From Paraglaciecola sp. (lineage in GTDB: Bacteria > Pseudomonadota > Gammaproteobacteria > Enterobacterales > Alteromonadaceae), in assembly GCA_009993955.1 (NCBI GenBank), contig JAACSL010000016.1:1-64000 (forward strand): a DNA stretch of 64,000 nt. The letters are read 5' to 3'. Positions 44,319 to 53,747 of the stretch are shown piece after piece. The translations under genes and the position numbers were made by a program. A model generated the notes under the pieces. That model had not been told where the DNA came from, did no database searches, and saw nothing but the letters and a program-made list of their open reading frames with translations. Within the stretch, counting starts at the first letter, position 1. Every line of letters begins with the position of its first letter.

Positions 44319-45947
44319 TTAAACCTTGCGGGCGGTGTTGATAATGTTGATATTGTTAAAGCGCGTCGTTGGGCATCCGTGTGATACGGCGCTGACCTGA
44401 GACGGTTGACCTTTCCCGTCAAAAAACGAACCACCTAAACGATAATCAGATTTACCCGCTAGTTGTACGCAGCTATTCCAAAATTCTTGGGTATTACTTT
44501 GGTACGCCACGTCTTCGATTTGATCAACAATCTTGCCGTCTTTAATCTCGTAGAATAACTGCCCACCAAACTGAAAGTTATAGCGTTGCTGGTCAATGGA
44601 GAATGATCCGCGTCCTGCAATGTAAATGCCTTTTTCCACGTCTTTGATGACATCTTCAGCACTGATGTCTTTGCTATTGGGTTTAAGGGATACATTGGGC
44701 ATACGTTGGAACTGCACGTCGCGCCAGCTTTGTGCATAACAACAACCATGAGATTCGGTCTGACCCAACATGTGCACTTGATCGCGCGTGGCTTCGTAGT
44801 TGACCAAAATGCCGTCTTTGATCAAGTCCCATTCTTTGGTTTTTACCCCTTCATCATCATATGCCACATTACCCAAGGAATACTCTTGGGTTTTGTCAGC
44901 GAAAATGTTGACGATGTCTGAGCCGTATTGGAATTTACCACTTTGCCACTTATCTAAGGTGGCGAAGCTGGTGCCAGCGAAGTTAGCTTCATAACCCAAG
45001 ACACGATCGAGCTCTAAAGGGTGACCCACCGATTCATGAATGGTCAGCATCAAGTGCGCAGGGTCGAGTACCAAGTCATATTTGCCGGGTTCCACTGATT
45101 TGGCTTTTAATTTGGCCTTCAACTGCTGACCAGCAAGTTTGGCGTCTTCCAAAATATCATAGGAGTTACCGTAGCCAACACTGGCGCCGGCGATGCGAAT
45201 TTTGTCTTTTTCTAGCCCGTCTAAATATTCAAAACCCATGCCCACAGGGTTGCCTAAACCCGTGCGCTGCTTGAAGCCTTCTTCGCCCACTGCGGTGGCA
45301 AAAAACGGCGCCCATAAACGGTGCACATCTTGATCGATATAACTGCCATCGGTAGAGGCAAAGTATTTTTGTTCGTTGACCAAAAATAAAATAGAGGTGA
45401 CGTAGTTTGCGCCATTTTCCATGGCGGCGGCATTCACTGCCAAAAGCAGATCAACCTTGTCTTTGACCGGCACTTCCATGGCGTTTTTGACAATCGGAGT
45501 TTGCCAACTGACTTCACCCACACCCTTTACCGGGGCAAGCTGTACAGGGGTGGTTTGAAATTTAGAGTTAGCTTTGGCGACGGCAACAGCGCGCTCTGCG
45601 GTCTTGGCAACACTATCGGGTGTCATGTTAGATGTGGAGGCGAAACCCCAGGTGCCATTTGCAATAACCCTTATGCCAATCCCCGCAGATTCAGTATTAA
45701 CGATGTTGTCTACGCGATTTTCATTGGTTGTCACAAATTGGTTGAGGTAGCGACCAATGCGCGCATCAGCATAACTTGCACCTTGAGCCTTGGCAGCATT
45801 TAAGGCAATGTCTGCGAGTTTCTTTTTATAGGCCACATCCATGGGCTTATCTAGTATTTGTTCAGCACTGATAACACGGCCAGACAGGGGTAGCATTAAG
45901 CCACCTACGCCCAAGCCACCGAGCTTAATAAAATCTCGTCTTTGCAT
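44319..45947 (-). CDS. TldD/PmbA family metalloprotease, TldD-like subunit with Tat signal
   Basis: 542 residues. The N-terminus MQRRDFIKLGGLGVGGLMLP is a twin-arginine signal, so the enzyme should be exported folded. The zinc motif HESVGH (HExxxH) is near residue 304, and the third-ligand region and C-terminal QRYNFQFGGQLFYEI and RLGGSFFDGKGQPSQVS blocks fit TldD. E. coli TldD/TldE is cytosolic and removes the microcin B17 leader; an exported version suggests periplasmic substrates. RBS AGGAAT precedes the ATG. First gene of the cluster. Confidence 0.9.
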   Translation of the reverse strand: MQRRDFIKLGGLGVGGLMLPLSGRVISAEQILDKPMDVAYKKKLADIALNAAKAQGASYADARIGRYLNQFVTTNENRVDNIVNTESAGIGIRVIANGTWGFASTSNMTPDSVAKTAERAVAVAKANSKFQTTPVQLAPVKGVGEVSWQTPIVKNAMEVPVKDKVDLLLAVNAAAMENGANYVTSILFLVNEQKYFASTDGSYIDQDVHRLWAPFFATAVGEEGFKQRTGLGNPVGMGFEYLDGLEKDKIRIAGASVGYGNSYDILEDAKLAGQQLKAKLKAKSVEPGKYDLVLDPAHLMLTIHESVGHPLELDRVLGYEANFAGTSFATLDKWQSGKFQYGSDIVNIFADKTQEYSLGNVAYDDEGVKTKEWDLIKDGILVNYEATRDQVHMLGQTESHGCCYAQSWRDVQFQRMPNVSLKPNSKDISAEDVIKDVEKGIYIAGRGSFSIDQQRYNFQFGGQLFYEIKDGKIVDQIEDVAYQSNTQEFWNSCVQLAGKSDYRLGGSFFDGKGQPSQVSAVSHGCPTTRFNNINIINTARKV

Positions 45948-46097
45948 TTTTTATTCCTCTGCCGTCGTTATTTTTGTCGGGTTTTTTTATTAATTTAGGG
46001 TACAAAGGCGCCAGTTTATGCCAGCACTTAAAGCTCACTCAAGGTTGCATGGGGGCAATTTGTTGCTTAAAAAGTAACAAGGCGTGTCGATGGGATG

Positions 46098-46304
46098 CTA
46101 TTCGGGTTTGAAAACGCCAATCACACTTTCGTTGCTGCGTGTGGCGGCGCTCACTTGCTTATCGGTCTGGGCTTCATGATAGTCACAATGCACACACTCA
46201 ATTTTCTCCACGTTGTTCTCAAAATATAACATGATCGAATCAGTGGCCTTGCACTTTGGGCAAACCGCACCGGCCACAAAACGTTTTTTTATTTTTTTCA
46301 CCAT
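46098..46304 (-). CDS. yheV: YheV family putative zinc ribbon protein
   Basis: 68 residues with a zinc ribbon: CPKC near residue 15 and CVHC near 37. It matches the YheV family of gammaproteobacteria, whose function is unknown. It is divergent from yheS, close to the E. coli arrangement around kefB-yheV-yheS. Confidence 0.9.
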   Translation of the reverse strand: MVKKIKKRFVAGAVCPKCKATDSIMLYFENNVEKIECVHCDYHEAQTDKQVSAATRSNESVIGVFKPE

Positions 46305-46383
46305 GATTTATTCGGCCTTTTTGTCATTCAAGTTGGTATCATAACGCTAATCAATAGTATGTGTTACGAGTAAGCCATCAAGA

Positions 46384-48282
46384 ATGATCCAATTTTCTGA
46401 CCTTTCATTAATGCGCGGCAGCAAAACCTTGTTACAAGAGGTAAACGCAGTGGTCTACCCCGGTCATAAGGCCGGTTTAATCGGTGCCAATGGTTGCGGA
46501 AAATCAAGTCTGTTTGCCCTCATTCGGGGTGAATTGCAACCAGAGCAAGGCAATATTGCTATCCCAAAGAACTGGCAGATTGTGTCGGTGGCCCAAGAAA
46601 CCCCAGCTGTGGAACGCTCTGCATTGGATTATGTGATTGACGGGGATAAACGCTTTCGGCAATTACAGCAAGCATTGAGTGAAGCTGAACAACAACATGA
46701 CGGTGTGCGCATTGCTGCTCTGCATGGTCAGTTAGAGCAGGCAGGCGCGTATGACATTGATGCCCGTGCTGCCACTATTTTGGCAGGTTTAGGTTTTGCC
46801 AATGACAGCATGAACCGGCCAGTTACCGCTTTTTCAGGCGGATGGCGAATGCGCCTCAATCTTGCTCAAGCGCTGCTGTGTTATTCCGATCTGCTGCTGC
46901 TTGACGAACCGACCAACCATTTGGATTTAGATGCAGTAATTTGGTTGGAAAAATGGTTGCAACGCTACACAGGCACCCTGTTGTTGATCTCGCACGATAA
47001 ATCGTTTTTAGATTCAACCATAAATGAGATCATCAGTGTAGAGCAACAAAAATTGTTGAGTTACAGCGGTAACTATGACGCCTATGAACGTCAACGCGCT
47101 GAACGTTTGCGTCTGCAGAGTCTGCAATTTCAAAAACAACAAGATCAAATCGCCCACTTAGAATCGTTTATCACCCGTTTTGGCGCCAAAGCCAGTAAAG
47201 CAAAACAGGCGCAAAGTCGGGTAAAGCAGTTAGCTCGCATGGAAACCTTGTTACCTGTATTGGCGGCTTCCCCTTTTTCGTTTGAATTTTTACCGCCACC
47301 TAAATTACCCAACCCATTAGTGAAAATTGACAATGTGCAAGTGGGCTATGCAGATGTCGTGGTGCTGCAAAAACTGCAACTTAATTTAGTACCCGGCAGT
47401 CGCATCGGCTTGTTGGGGAAAAACGGCGCAGGAAAATCCACGCTGATCAAACTCTTGGCCGGGGAGAAAAAACCGCTACAAGGGGTGTATGAGACCTCGG
47501 CAGGTTTGCGTATTGGTTACTTTGCCCAGCATCAGTTAGAGTTTTTACGCGCTGACGATTCTCCTCTCGCGCATCTGCAACGTCTTGATCCACAAGCCAC
47601 AGAACAACACTTGCGTGATTTCCTCGGTGGCTTCGGTTTTCGCGGTGACGATGCCTTGGCAAAAGTTGCCCCAATGTCAGGTGGCGAAAAGGCGCGTTTG
47701 GTGCTGGCACTGACGGTCTACCAACGTCCGAATTTACTGTTATTGGATGAACCTACCAACCACCTTGATTTGGACATGCGTCAAGCACTGAATATGGCGC
47801 TGCAAAGTTTTGAGGGAGCAATGGTTTTAGTGTCTCACGACCGTTTTTTACTGGCCTCAGTATGTGATGATTTCTATTTGGTCGATAACGGCCAGGTTCA
47901 GCCTTTTGACGGGGATTTAGACGACTACAAGGCCTGGATTTTAAAGCCAAGTGTAACAGTCAGTCAGGAAACCATGAGCTCGGTAAAACCAGAGCGTAAA
48001 AATACCAAGCGTTTGGAAGCCGAGTTCAGGCAAGCGACACAAGGATTACGTAAAACCATCAGTCAAGCTGAAAAAGACATGGCTGATTTGCACGGCAAAC
48101 TGGAAAAAATTGAAGAGCAGTTGAGCCATAGCGACATATATAGCGCACAGAACAAAGATCAACTGAAACAGATACTGGCTAAACAGCTGGTCTTGAAACA
48201 AAGCCTGCAAGAAGTCGAATTATCATGGTTGGATGCGCAAGAGCAGCTTGAAGCGCAACAATTGCAATTTTCCGCACAGTGA
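46384..48282 (+). CDS. yheS: ABC-F family ATPase YheS
   Basis: 632 residues. Two ATP-binding cassettes without membrane helices: Walker A GANGCGKSS and GKNGAGKST, signatures FSGGWRMRL and MSGGEKARL, and Walker B LLLLDEPTNHLDLD in both halves. A linker (about 225-310) and a C-terminal coiled coil (about 535-630) are present. ABC-F proteins act on the ribosome; YheS has been linked to relieving specific nascent-chain stalls. yheT starts 4 bp before its stop codon ends. Confidence 0.96.
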   Translation: MIQFSDLSLMRGSKTLLQEVNAVVYPGHKAGLIGANGCGKSSLFALIRGELQPEQGNIAIPKNWQIVSVAQETPAVERSALDYVIDGDKRFRQLQQALSEAEQQHDGVRIAALHGQLEQAGAYDIDARAATILAGLGFANDSMNRPVTAFSGGWRMRLNLAQALLCYSDLLLLDEPTNHLDLDAVIWLEKWLQRYTGTLLLISHDKSFLDSTINEIISVEQQKLLSYSGNYDAYERQRAERLRLQSLQFQKQQDQIAHLESFITRFGAKASKAKQAQSRVKQLARMETLLPVLAASPFSFEFLPPPKLPNPLVKIDNVQVGYADVVVLQKLQLNLVPGSRIGLLGKNGAGKSTLIKLLAGEKKPLQGVYETSAGLRIGYFAQHQLEFLRADDSPLAHLQRLDPQATEQHLRDFLGGFGFRGDDALAKVAPMSGGEKARLVLALTVYQRPNLLLLDEPTNHLDLDMRQALNMALQSFEGAMVLVSHDRFLLASVCDDFYLVDNGQVQPFDGDLDDYKAWILKPSVTVSQETMSSVKPERKNTKRLEAEFRQATQGLRKTISQAEKDMADLHGKLEKIEEQLSHSDIYSAQNKDQLKQILAKQLVLKQSLQEVELSWLDAQEQLEAQQLQFSAQ

Positions 48283-49313
48283 TAACCAGCATGCCGTTTG
48301 AAGCAAACCAAGTTGAGGCTAAAGGGCTTGTGGTAAAAAGTGATTTTTCTGCGCCGTGGTGGGCGAAAAACAAACATGTGCAAACCATGTTTCCGCGCTT
48401 TTTGCAAAAGCGCCCTCCCTTGCACTATCGACGTGAGGATCTGTGTTTACCCGACGGCGACTTCGTTAATTTAGTCTGGGCTGGCAACTTGGATGAAGCC
48501 AAGGCCTTGGTGCTGATGTTTCATGGTTTAGAAGGATCAATTACTTCGCATTATTGCCATGACACCATGGCCAGTCTTGTGCAGCATGGCTACGCGGTAG
48601 TGTTGATGCATTTTCGCGGTTGTGGTGGACGGCCAAATCGATTGCCTCGCGCTTATCATTCGGGTGAAACAGCGGATGCCAGTTATTTACTCAGCTATTT
48701 GCAAGCCAAATGGCCAACGTTGCCTAAACTTGCTATTGGTTTCTCGTTGGGCGGCAATATGTTGTTAAAACTGTTGGCTGAACAAGGTCAAGCGTGTGGC
48801 TTAAACGCCGCGATCGCAGTATCGGCACCTATGCAGCTGGCCGAATGTGCTAAGAGTATCAGTCGCGGTTTTTCCCGTATTTATCAAGCATACTTAATGC
48901 GCAGTATGCGCAATAATCTGCTCAGAAAAATGCAAACAATAGACTATTCAGGCTTACTCACCATTGGCCCAAAAGATGTGCAGCGCTTAGAAAATTTTAG
49001 ACAGTTCGATGAACATGTGACGGCACCGCTACATGGTTTTGTGGATGCAGATGATTATTACCAACGCTGCAGTGCCTTGGGTTTCCTGCGCCTTATCCGC
49101 GTGCCAACCTTAATCTTGCACGCTAAAGATGATCCCTTTATGAATGAAAATGTTCTGCCTAGAGCCGATGAAATGGCGACTTGTGTGCGATTGGAGTTGA
49201 GTGACAAGGGTGGGCACTGTGGCTTTTTGCATGGCACACCATGGCGCCCAAAGATTTGGTTTCAGCAGCGCAGCCATGCATTTTTCACCGAAAATTTAGC
49301 CCTTAGCCAATAA
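48279..49313 (+). CDS. yheT: YheT family alpha/beta hydrolase
   Basis: 344 residues. The nucleophile elbow is IGFSLGGNMLLK near residue 150, with the oxyanion-region sequence MFHGLEGS and the later Asp/His pair in LHAKDDPFM and KGGHCGFLHG. Relatives are carboxylesterases of unknown physiological substrate. GTG 48279 overlaps the yheS stop (GTGA); ATG 48291 is the alternative. The stop codon falls inside the first unit of an 18-bp tandem repeat. Confidence 0.93.
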   Translation: MITSMPFEANQVEAKGLVVKSDFSAPWWAKNKHVQTMFPRFLQKRPPLHYRREDLCLPDGDFVNLVWAGNLDEAKALVLMFHGLEGSITSHYCHDTMASLVQHGYAVVLMHFRGCGGRPNRLPRAYHSGETADASYLLSYLQAKWPTLPKLAIGFSLGGNMLLKLLAEQGQACGLNAAIAVSAPMQLAECAKSISRGFSRIYQAYLMRSMRNNLLRKMQTIDYSGLLTIGPKDVQRLENFRQFDEHVTAPLHGFVDADDYYQRCSALGFLRLIRVPTLILHAKDDPFMNENVLPRADEMATCVRLELSDKGGHCGFLHGTPWRPKIWFQQRSHAFFTENLALSQ

Positions 49314-49354
49314 GAAGCCCTTAACCAACAAGAAGCCTTTAGCCAAAAAAGAAA
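49301..49354 (+). repeat. three imperfect 18-bp tandem repeats at the yheT 3' end
   Basis: Units CCTTAGCCAATAAGAAGC (49301), CCTTAACCAACAAGAAGC (49319) and CTTTAGCCAAAAAAGAAA (49337). In the yheT frame they read as repeats of ALSQ-x-E, ALNQQE and AFSQKR. The first copy carries TAA, the yheT stop, where the second has CAA. Confidence 0.85.
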
Positions 49355-49360
49355 CACAGC

Positions 49361-49588
49361 ATGATCATTCCCTATGAACAACTCAATGAAACGACCTTAT
49401 ATAACTTGATCGAAAGTTTTGTGCTGCAAGAAGGCACAGAATATGGCGAGCAGGATGTCAGTTTGGCTGATAAGGTAGCGCAAGTAATCACCCAACTGCA
49501 GTCAGGTGAGTCATTAGTGGTTTATTCTGAGTTGCACGAAACCGTCAATATCGTGCCTAAAGATCAACTACAACATCACCCCGTCTAG
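49361..49588 (+). CDS. yheU: YheU family protein
   Basis: 75 residues (E. coli YheU has 72). The conserved opening [20 protein letters not shown] and REGT-like [15 protein letters not shown] identify the family; its function is unknown. It completes the yheS-yheT-yheU order. Its stop overlaps by 4 bp the convergent YceI gene. Confidence 0.95.
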   Translation: MIIPYEQLNETTLYNLIESFVLQEGTEYGEQDVSLADKVAQVITQLQSGESLVVYSELHETVNIVPKDQLQHHPV

Positions 49589-50172
49589 TGAACTTGCAAG
49601 ACCAAGGTAAACGACACGGGTACCGTTAACCCGATACTGCTTAAGCCAGCAATTTTCTGCAAGGCTTCTACTCCCTCTTGCAAACCGACATCCGCAGCAG
49701 CAAGCAAGACAGGTTTAACACTGCTCACCACAAAATTGCTATTTTCGTTTTTACTTACCTGCGCATCTAACATCAGGGCTTTGCTTTTACCCATAACACT
49801 GAGGGTGGCAGGGATCTCAAGGCGCAACGTTGTGCCATTTGCCAAGCCAACAATCGCGTCTGGCAAGGTGGCACTGACTGTGGCTTTGGGGAAATTTGCG
49901 ACATTAAATAACATGTCACGCATGCGGGTATTACGAATTTCTATGCCAGTTTCCACCGAGGCCAAGTCGATATCTAGGCTGAATTTTCCATCTTTTTCCA
50001 TGCTGCCACTTAGCACAGAAAAGTGGTGAACTTCACTGACATTGATATTTTTTGTAGAGATAAAAAACAGCGACGATTGGCTGTTGTCCACGACCCAGTG
50101 CGCGAGGGCAGATGGGCTAAGTAGACTGGCACTTAGTAGTGCGGCATACAAGGTTGTTTGCAGGGTTTTCAT
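49585..50172 (-). CDS. YceI family periplasmic protein
   Basis: 195 residues from ATG 50172, which begins a signal peptide [20 protein letters not shown] with cleavage near ALA; a longer frame reaches 50211. The mature part is a lipocalin-like YceI barrel with [17 protein letters not shown] and [20 protein letters not shown]. The family binds isoprenoid-type lipids. Its start overlaps the cysQ stop as ATGA, so it is probably the last gene of a nudE-cysQ-yceI-like operon. Confidence 0.9.
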   Translation of the reverse strand: MKTLQTTLYAALLSASLLSPSALAHWVVDNSQSSLFFISTKNINVSEVHHFSVLSGSMEKDGKFSLDIDLASVETGIEIRNTRMRDMLFNVANFPKATVSATLPDAIVGLANGTTLRLEIPATLSVMGKSKALMLDAQVSKNENSNFVVSSVKPVLLAAADVGLQEGVEALQKIAGLSSIGLTVPVSFTLVLQVH

Positions 50173-51005
50173 GTTAAATTTCCAAGTTGATATTTGACAA
50201 TCGATGGCCAATCGACCTTTTGGTCGCCCATCACGATAAAATCAGGATTCTTCACAGACTTACGTTGGTTGTAACTTAAAGGCTCAAAATTATGTGCCAA
50301 GATGGCACCCCCGGCCTCGTTGATAATGCATTGTGATGCCCCTGTATCCCACTCTCCGGTTACCCCAATGCGCAAAAACACATCAGCCTTACCTTCGGCG
50401 ATGAAACAGGCTTTCAGCGAGCAACTGCCCAGGGGCAATGTTTGATATACCCGATGTTTGCTCATACTGTTCATGACTTTTTCCCGGGCCTGACGCCGAC
50501 TGATGGCAATCATTACCACTCCTGCTTCCACATCATCAAAGGCCCGCACATGGATCTGTTTTGTTTCTGCTGGGCTCTCTTTGAAGGCTCCATGCCCTTT
50601 GGCGGCATAATACAGGGTGTCGCCTGGCGGCCAATAAATAGCACCAATCACTGGTTCGTTGTCTTCAACCAAGGCAATGTTGACTGCAAAATCGCCGCTA
50701 CGGGCAACAAATTCTTGGGTGCCATCAATGGGATCAATCAGCCAGTAACGTTTCCAGCCTTTGCGGTCGGCTAATTTTTCATTAGTGGTTTCTTCCGACA
50801 TGATAGGAATGTCGGGGGTTTCCGCTTGCAGTAAGGCTAAGATAAATTCATTGGCCTTATAGTCTGCGTTGGTGACAGGACTGTCGTCCTCTTTTTGATA
50901 GGCGGTGACATTGCCACTATCGTATATTTCCATCACAACTCGGCCTGCTTGTTTGGCCGCGCGCTTGGCGATTTCCAGTAACTCAATGATGTTATGATCT
51001 GGCAT
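50169..51005 (-). CDS. cysQ: 3'(2'),5'-bisphosphate nucleotidase CysQ
   Basis: 278 residues from ATG 51005 with a strong GAGGAGAGG ribosome-binding site; a longer frame to 51053 has none. It hydrolyses 3'-phosphoadenosine 5'-phosphate (PAP) to AMP, removing a by-product of sulfate assimilation. Metal sites: SEET near 68, LIDPIDGTQEF near 90 and GEWDTGASQCII. The start overlaps the nudE stop by one base (TAATG). In E. coli cysQ and nudE are unlinked, but the pair is common in marine gammaproteobacteria. Confidence 0.94.
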   Translation of the reverse strand: MPDHNIIELLEIAKRAAKQAGRVVMEIYDSGNVTAYQKEDDSPVTNADYKANEFILALLQAETPDIPIMSEETTNEKLADRKGWKRYWLIDPIDGTQEFVARSGDFAVNIALVEDNEPVIGAIYWPPGDTLYYAAKGHGAFKESPAETKQIHVRAFDDVEAGVVMIAISRRQAREKVMNSMSKHRVYQTLPLGSCSLKACFIAEGKADVFLRIGVTGEWDTGASQCIINEAGGAILAHNFEPLSYNQRKSVKNPDFIVMGDQKVDWPSIVKYQLGNLT

Positions 51006-51568
51006 TAGCCTCTCCTCATCCATCGTTGTGTCAAAAACAAAGCAGCAATGCACCTTGCTTCAACAAAATCTTCTCTTGCTAGCAGACTATCCATATCACG
51101 GATAGACCAAGACACCACTTCCATTGCCTCGGGTTCATCCCCTGGCAGGCTCTCTGGGTATAGGTCCTGAGCAACAAATATCTGCATACTGGCGTCAAAA
51201 AATGCAGGCGCCATGCTAACAGTATGTAAAGGTGTCAGGTGTTTCGCGCCAAACCCAACCTCTTCTTTTAACTCACGATTGGCCGCAACCATGGCTGACT
51301 CACCGGGGTCAATTAAACCTTTTGGAAAACCAAGCTGATAAGAATGTGTGCCTGCGGCATATTCACGGACCAATAAAAACTCATCGTCATTGATAAAAGG
51401 CACGATCATCACAGCACCGCGCCCACTGCCTGCCATGCGTTCAAACTGACGTTTTTCCCCATTTGAAAACTCTAAATCGAGTTGTTCAACACGAAACAGC
51501 CCACTTTGGGCAATAATTTTGCGTTGCGCGATATGGGGTAAAACTTTCTTGTTATCTATTTTGCTCAT
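51005..51568 (-). CDS. nudE: ADP compounds hydrolase NudE
   Basis: 187 residues from ATG 51568 (E. coli NudE has 186); the open frame runs on to 51640. The Nudix box is GLIDPGESAMVAANRELKEE followed by VGFG, and the surrounding MIVPFINDDEFLLVREYAAG and SMAPAFFDASMQIFVAQDLY match NudE. It hydrolyses ADP-ribose, NADH and similar dinucleotides. The start has GTGAAG upstream. It is divergent from the yrfG-like gene. Confidence 0.95.
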   Translation of the reverse strand: MSKIDNKKVLPHIAQRKIIAQSGLFRVEQLDLEFSNGEKRQFERMAGSGRGAVMIVPFINDDEFLLVREYAAGTHSYQLGFPKGLIDPGESAMVAANRELKEEVGFGAKHLTPLHTVSMAPAFFDASMQIFVAQDLYPESLPGDEPEAMEVVSWSIRDMDSLLAREDFVEARCIAALFLTQRWMRRG

Positions 51569-51785
51569 GTAAACTTCACGTTGTTTGGCCTGATTTGCTG
51601 AGCTTAGAGACGTCCCGCGCTGTTGTTTTAGCATTGACAATCTGGGTTCACTATCGCACTGTGCTTGCCTATTTTGCAGACGGCCTTGTTTGGTTAATTT
51701 ATACTATTTCAAGCCTACCAAGTTAGGCAAAAAAACACCGCTCAAAAAAGATATCATTAAAAACTTTAATCAAGAGGCGTGCCAC

Positions 51786-52463
51786 TTGTCGTTACTCAAT
51801 TGGAAACAGATTAAAACCGTCCTACTCGATATGGATGGTACACTGCTCGACCTGCATTTTGATAACCATTTCTGGTTGGATCACTTGCCGAGGAAAATGG
51901 CGCAGGCGCAAGGTATTAGTTTTGAGCAAGCTGTCACTAACCTTAAAGCCGAGTATGCCAAAGTGCAAGGCACGATTGATTGGTATTGCTTAGATTTCTG
52001 GGCGAGAAAACTCGACATTGACATTATGGCCACCAAGCGTGAAATCAGCCACTTAATCCAGATGCGTAGCGATACCATCCCCTTCATTGATGCCCTCAAA
52101 GCCAGTGGTCGTGAGGTGATTTTGTTGACCAACGCCCACCCAAACAGCTTGGCACTTAAAGTTGAACACACCCAGTTGGACAGGCACATTGATCAACTGA
52201 TTTCCACTCATGAATTTGGTGTGACCAAAGAATCACAATTACTGTGGCAACGTTTGCAGCAGCGTCTGCAATTTAACCCTCAGACAACCTTGTTTGTAGA
52301 TGATAGTTTAACGATTTTGCAGGCAGCGAAGACCTTTGGCATTGCCCATTTGTTAGGGATTAGCAACCCAGATAGTCAAAAACCGCCTGTGCAATTTAAT
52401 GATTTCCCCGCCGTACACGACTATGGTGTGCTACTCGCGGATATTAGAAAACATGTTATTTAG
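51786..52463 (+). CDS. yrfG: HAD-family GMP/IMP nucleotidase YrfG
   Basis: 225 residues from TTG 51786, supported by GAGG at 51774-51777 and by length (E. coli YrfG has 222); an open frame extends up to 51690. HAD motifs: nucleophile DMDGTLLDLHFDNHFW, motif II LLTNAHP, and motif IV LFVDDSLTILQAAK. It dephosphorylates purine nucleotides. It is adjacent and divergent to nudE, as in E. coli. Confidence 0.93.
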   Translation: MSLLNWKQIKTVLLDMDGTLLDLHFDNHFWLDHLPRKMAQAQGISFEQAVTNLKAEYAKVQGTIDWYCLDFWARKLDIDIMATKREISHLIQMRSDTIPFIDALKASGREVILLTNAHPNSLALKVEHTQLDRHIDQLISTHEFGVTKESQLLWQRLQQRLQFNPQTTLFVDDSLTILQAAKTFGIAHLLGISNPDSQKPPVQFNDFPAVHDYGVLLADIRKHVI

Positions 52464-52469
52464 TCGCTT

Positions 52470-53423
52470 TTAAGAGTCGACTTTGGGCAACTGCTCTTCA
52501 TTAGCGCAGACTTTATTGCGTCCAGAGCGCTTGGCGGCAAAGAGGTTTTTGTCGGCCAAATTTAACAAGGTTAGCGGACTCAGTTGACGATGATGCTCAC
52601 TTGCAGGTGATATTGTGGCGATACCAACACTTACAGTGACGTGCTGACTATTGCTTGATGGCGCTGCTGGAATGGCAAGGCGACGGATGTTGGCCATCAG
52701 TTGTGTTGCCACTTTTTTCGCGCCACTAAGATGGGTGAAGGGCAGTAGTAAGACAAATTCCTCGCCGCCATAACGCGCGGCAAAATCTTCTTTTCTTGCT
52801 TTACTTTGGGAAATGGCAGACGCGACTTGTTTGAGGCACTCGTCGCCTTGAATGTGACCGAACTCATCATTGAAATTTTTGAAATGGTCAATGTCGATCA
52901 TCATTAAACTGATGGGGTGCCCACCACGAATCGCCGCATGCCACTCTTTATGCAGCACCGTATCAAGTTGCATACGATTGGCCAAGCCAGTTAAGCCATC
53001 GGTGATGGAGACGAGCTCCAGCACTTTTTGCTGTTCGATGCCATGCATTTGATTGCGAATACGAAAACGGATGATGTCCGGCAAGGTGTTGGCATTAACA
53101 TAGTCCACCGCGCCATGTGCCAAACAACGACACTCTTGCTCCGCATGTGGTTGCTCGGCTAAAACGATAATGGGAATGTGTTCAGTCAGGGGATTTTGTT
53201 TGGTGTCTAAGCAAAAATTGACGATATTTATGTCAGGTAGAGATGCACTTGCCACAATCAAATCAATATCACTTTCCATCAGGGCATCAAAACCATCTTT
53301 GCCATCAGCGGCCATTTCGACATGGTAAACTTGTTTAAACATAGACAGCAGAGAGGCTTGTCTTTTTGAGTCTGGGTCAACAAGTAATAATGTTGATCGC
53401 GGTAAATTTTGCCCCTGTGTCAT
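52470..53423 (-). CDS. diguanylate cyclase with degenerate receiver domain
   Basis: 317 residues from ATG 53423 (AGGA upstream). An N-terminal response-regulator receiver-like domain (about 10-130) is followed by a GGDEF domain (about 150-310). The active site is GGEEF in ARYGGEEFVLLLP, and the inhibitory I-site RxxD (RKED) lies five residues before it, so it should make cyclic di-GMP with feedback inhibition. The receiver keeps the first acidic pair (VDPDS), but its phosphoacceptor region reads DLIVASASLPD, with Ser where Asp is expected, and the conserved Lys is also missing. Phosphorylation control is therefore unlikely. Confidence 0.92.
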   Translation of the reverse strand: MTQGQNLPRSTLLLVDPDSKRQASLLSMFKQVYHVEMAADGKDGFDALMESDIDLIVASASLPDINIVNFCLDTKQNPLTEHIPIIVLAEQPHAEQECRCLAHGAVDYVNANTLPDIIRFRIRNQMHGIEQQKVLELVSITDGLTGLANRMQLDTVLHKEWHAAIRGGHPISLMMIDIDHFKNFNDEFGHIQGDECLKQVASAISQSKARKEDFAARYGGEEFVLLLPFTHLSGAKKVATQLMANIRRLAIPAAPSSNSQHVTVSVGIATISPASEHHRQLSPLTLLNLADKNLFAAKRSGRNKVCANEEQLPKVDS

Positions 53424-53747
53424 AACATCCTTGCAGAATTGGGATAAACGCAACGCCTTTAGCTTACCGCAGTAAGATAGAGGCGAACACTACTTTGTTT
53501 AAAAAATGCACAATGTGGTACTTAAATTTACGCACTGAATGGATAACGTCAGTGTAATAGGCTAAATGCAGAGGCAAGTTTGTTTTGTAGTTAGCTTGAT
53601 TTTTATGCCTAGGCTCAATGATTTAACGCTACACTGCGAACATCCGCCTCAAGTATTCAACGGGGGCGACAATCAACGTTGCTATGCTTGGGTAAATCAC
53701 TCATCATGCCGCCGTTATAAAAAGTAGTGTGTACCGAGGAACATATC
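53424..53747. other. intergenic region before the zinc-metallopeptidase gene
   Basis: 324 bp, AT-rich, with no credible gene or strong hairpin. It must hold divergent promoters for the diguanylate cyclase and the zinc metallopeptidase, but I could not place them. Confidence 0.5.

Noticed and set aside
46384-48282. YheS as an antibiotic-resistance ABC-F protein
   Set aside because: Its linker, C-terminal coiled coil and yheV/yheT/yheU neighbours fit the housekeeping YheS group.
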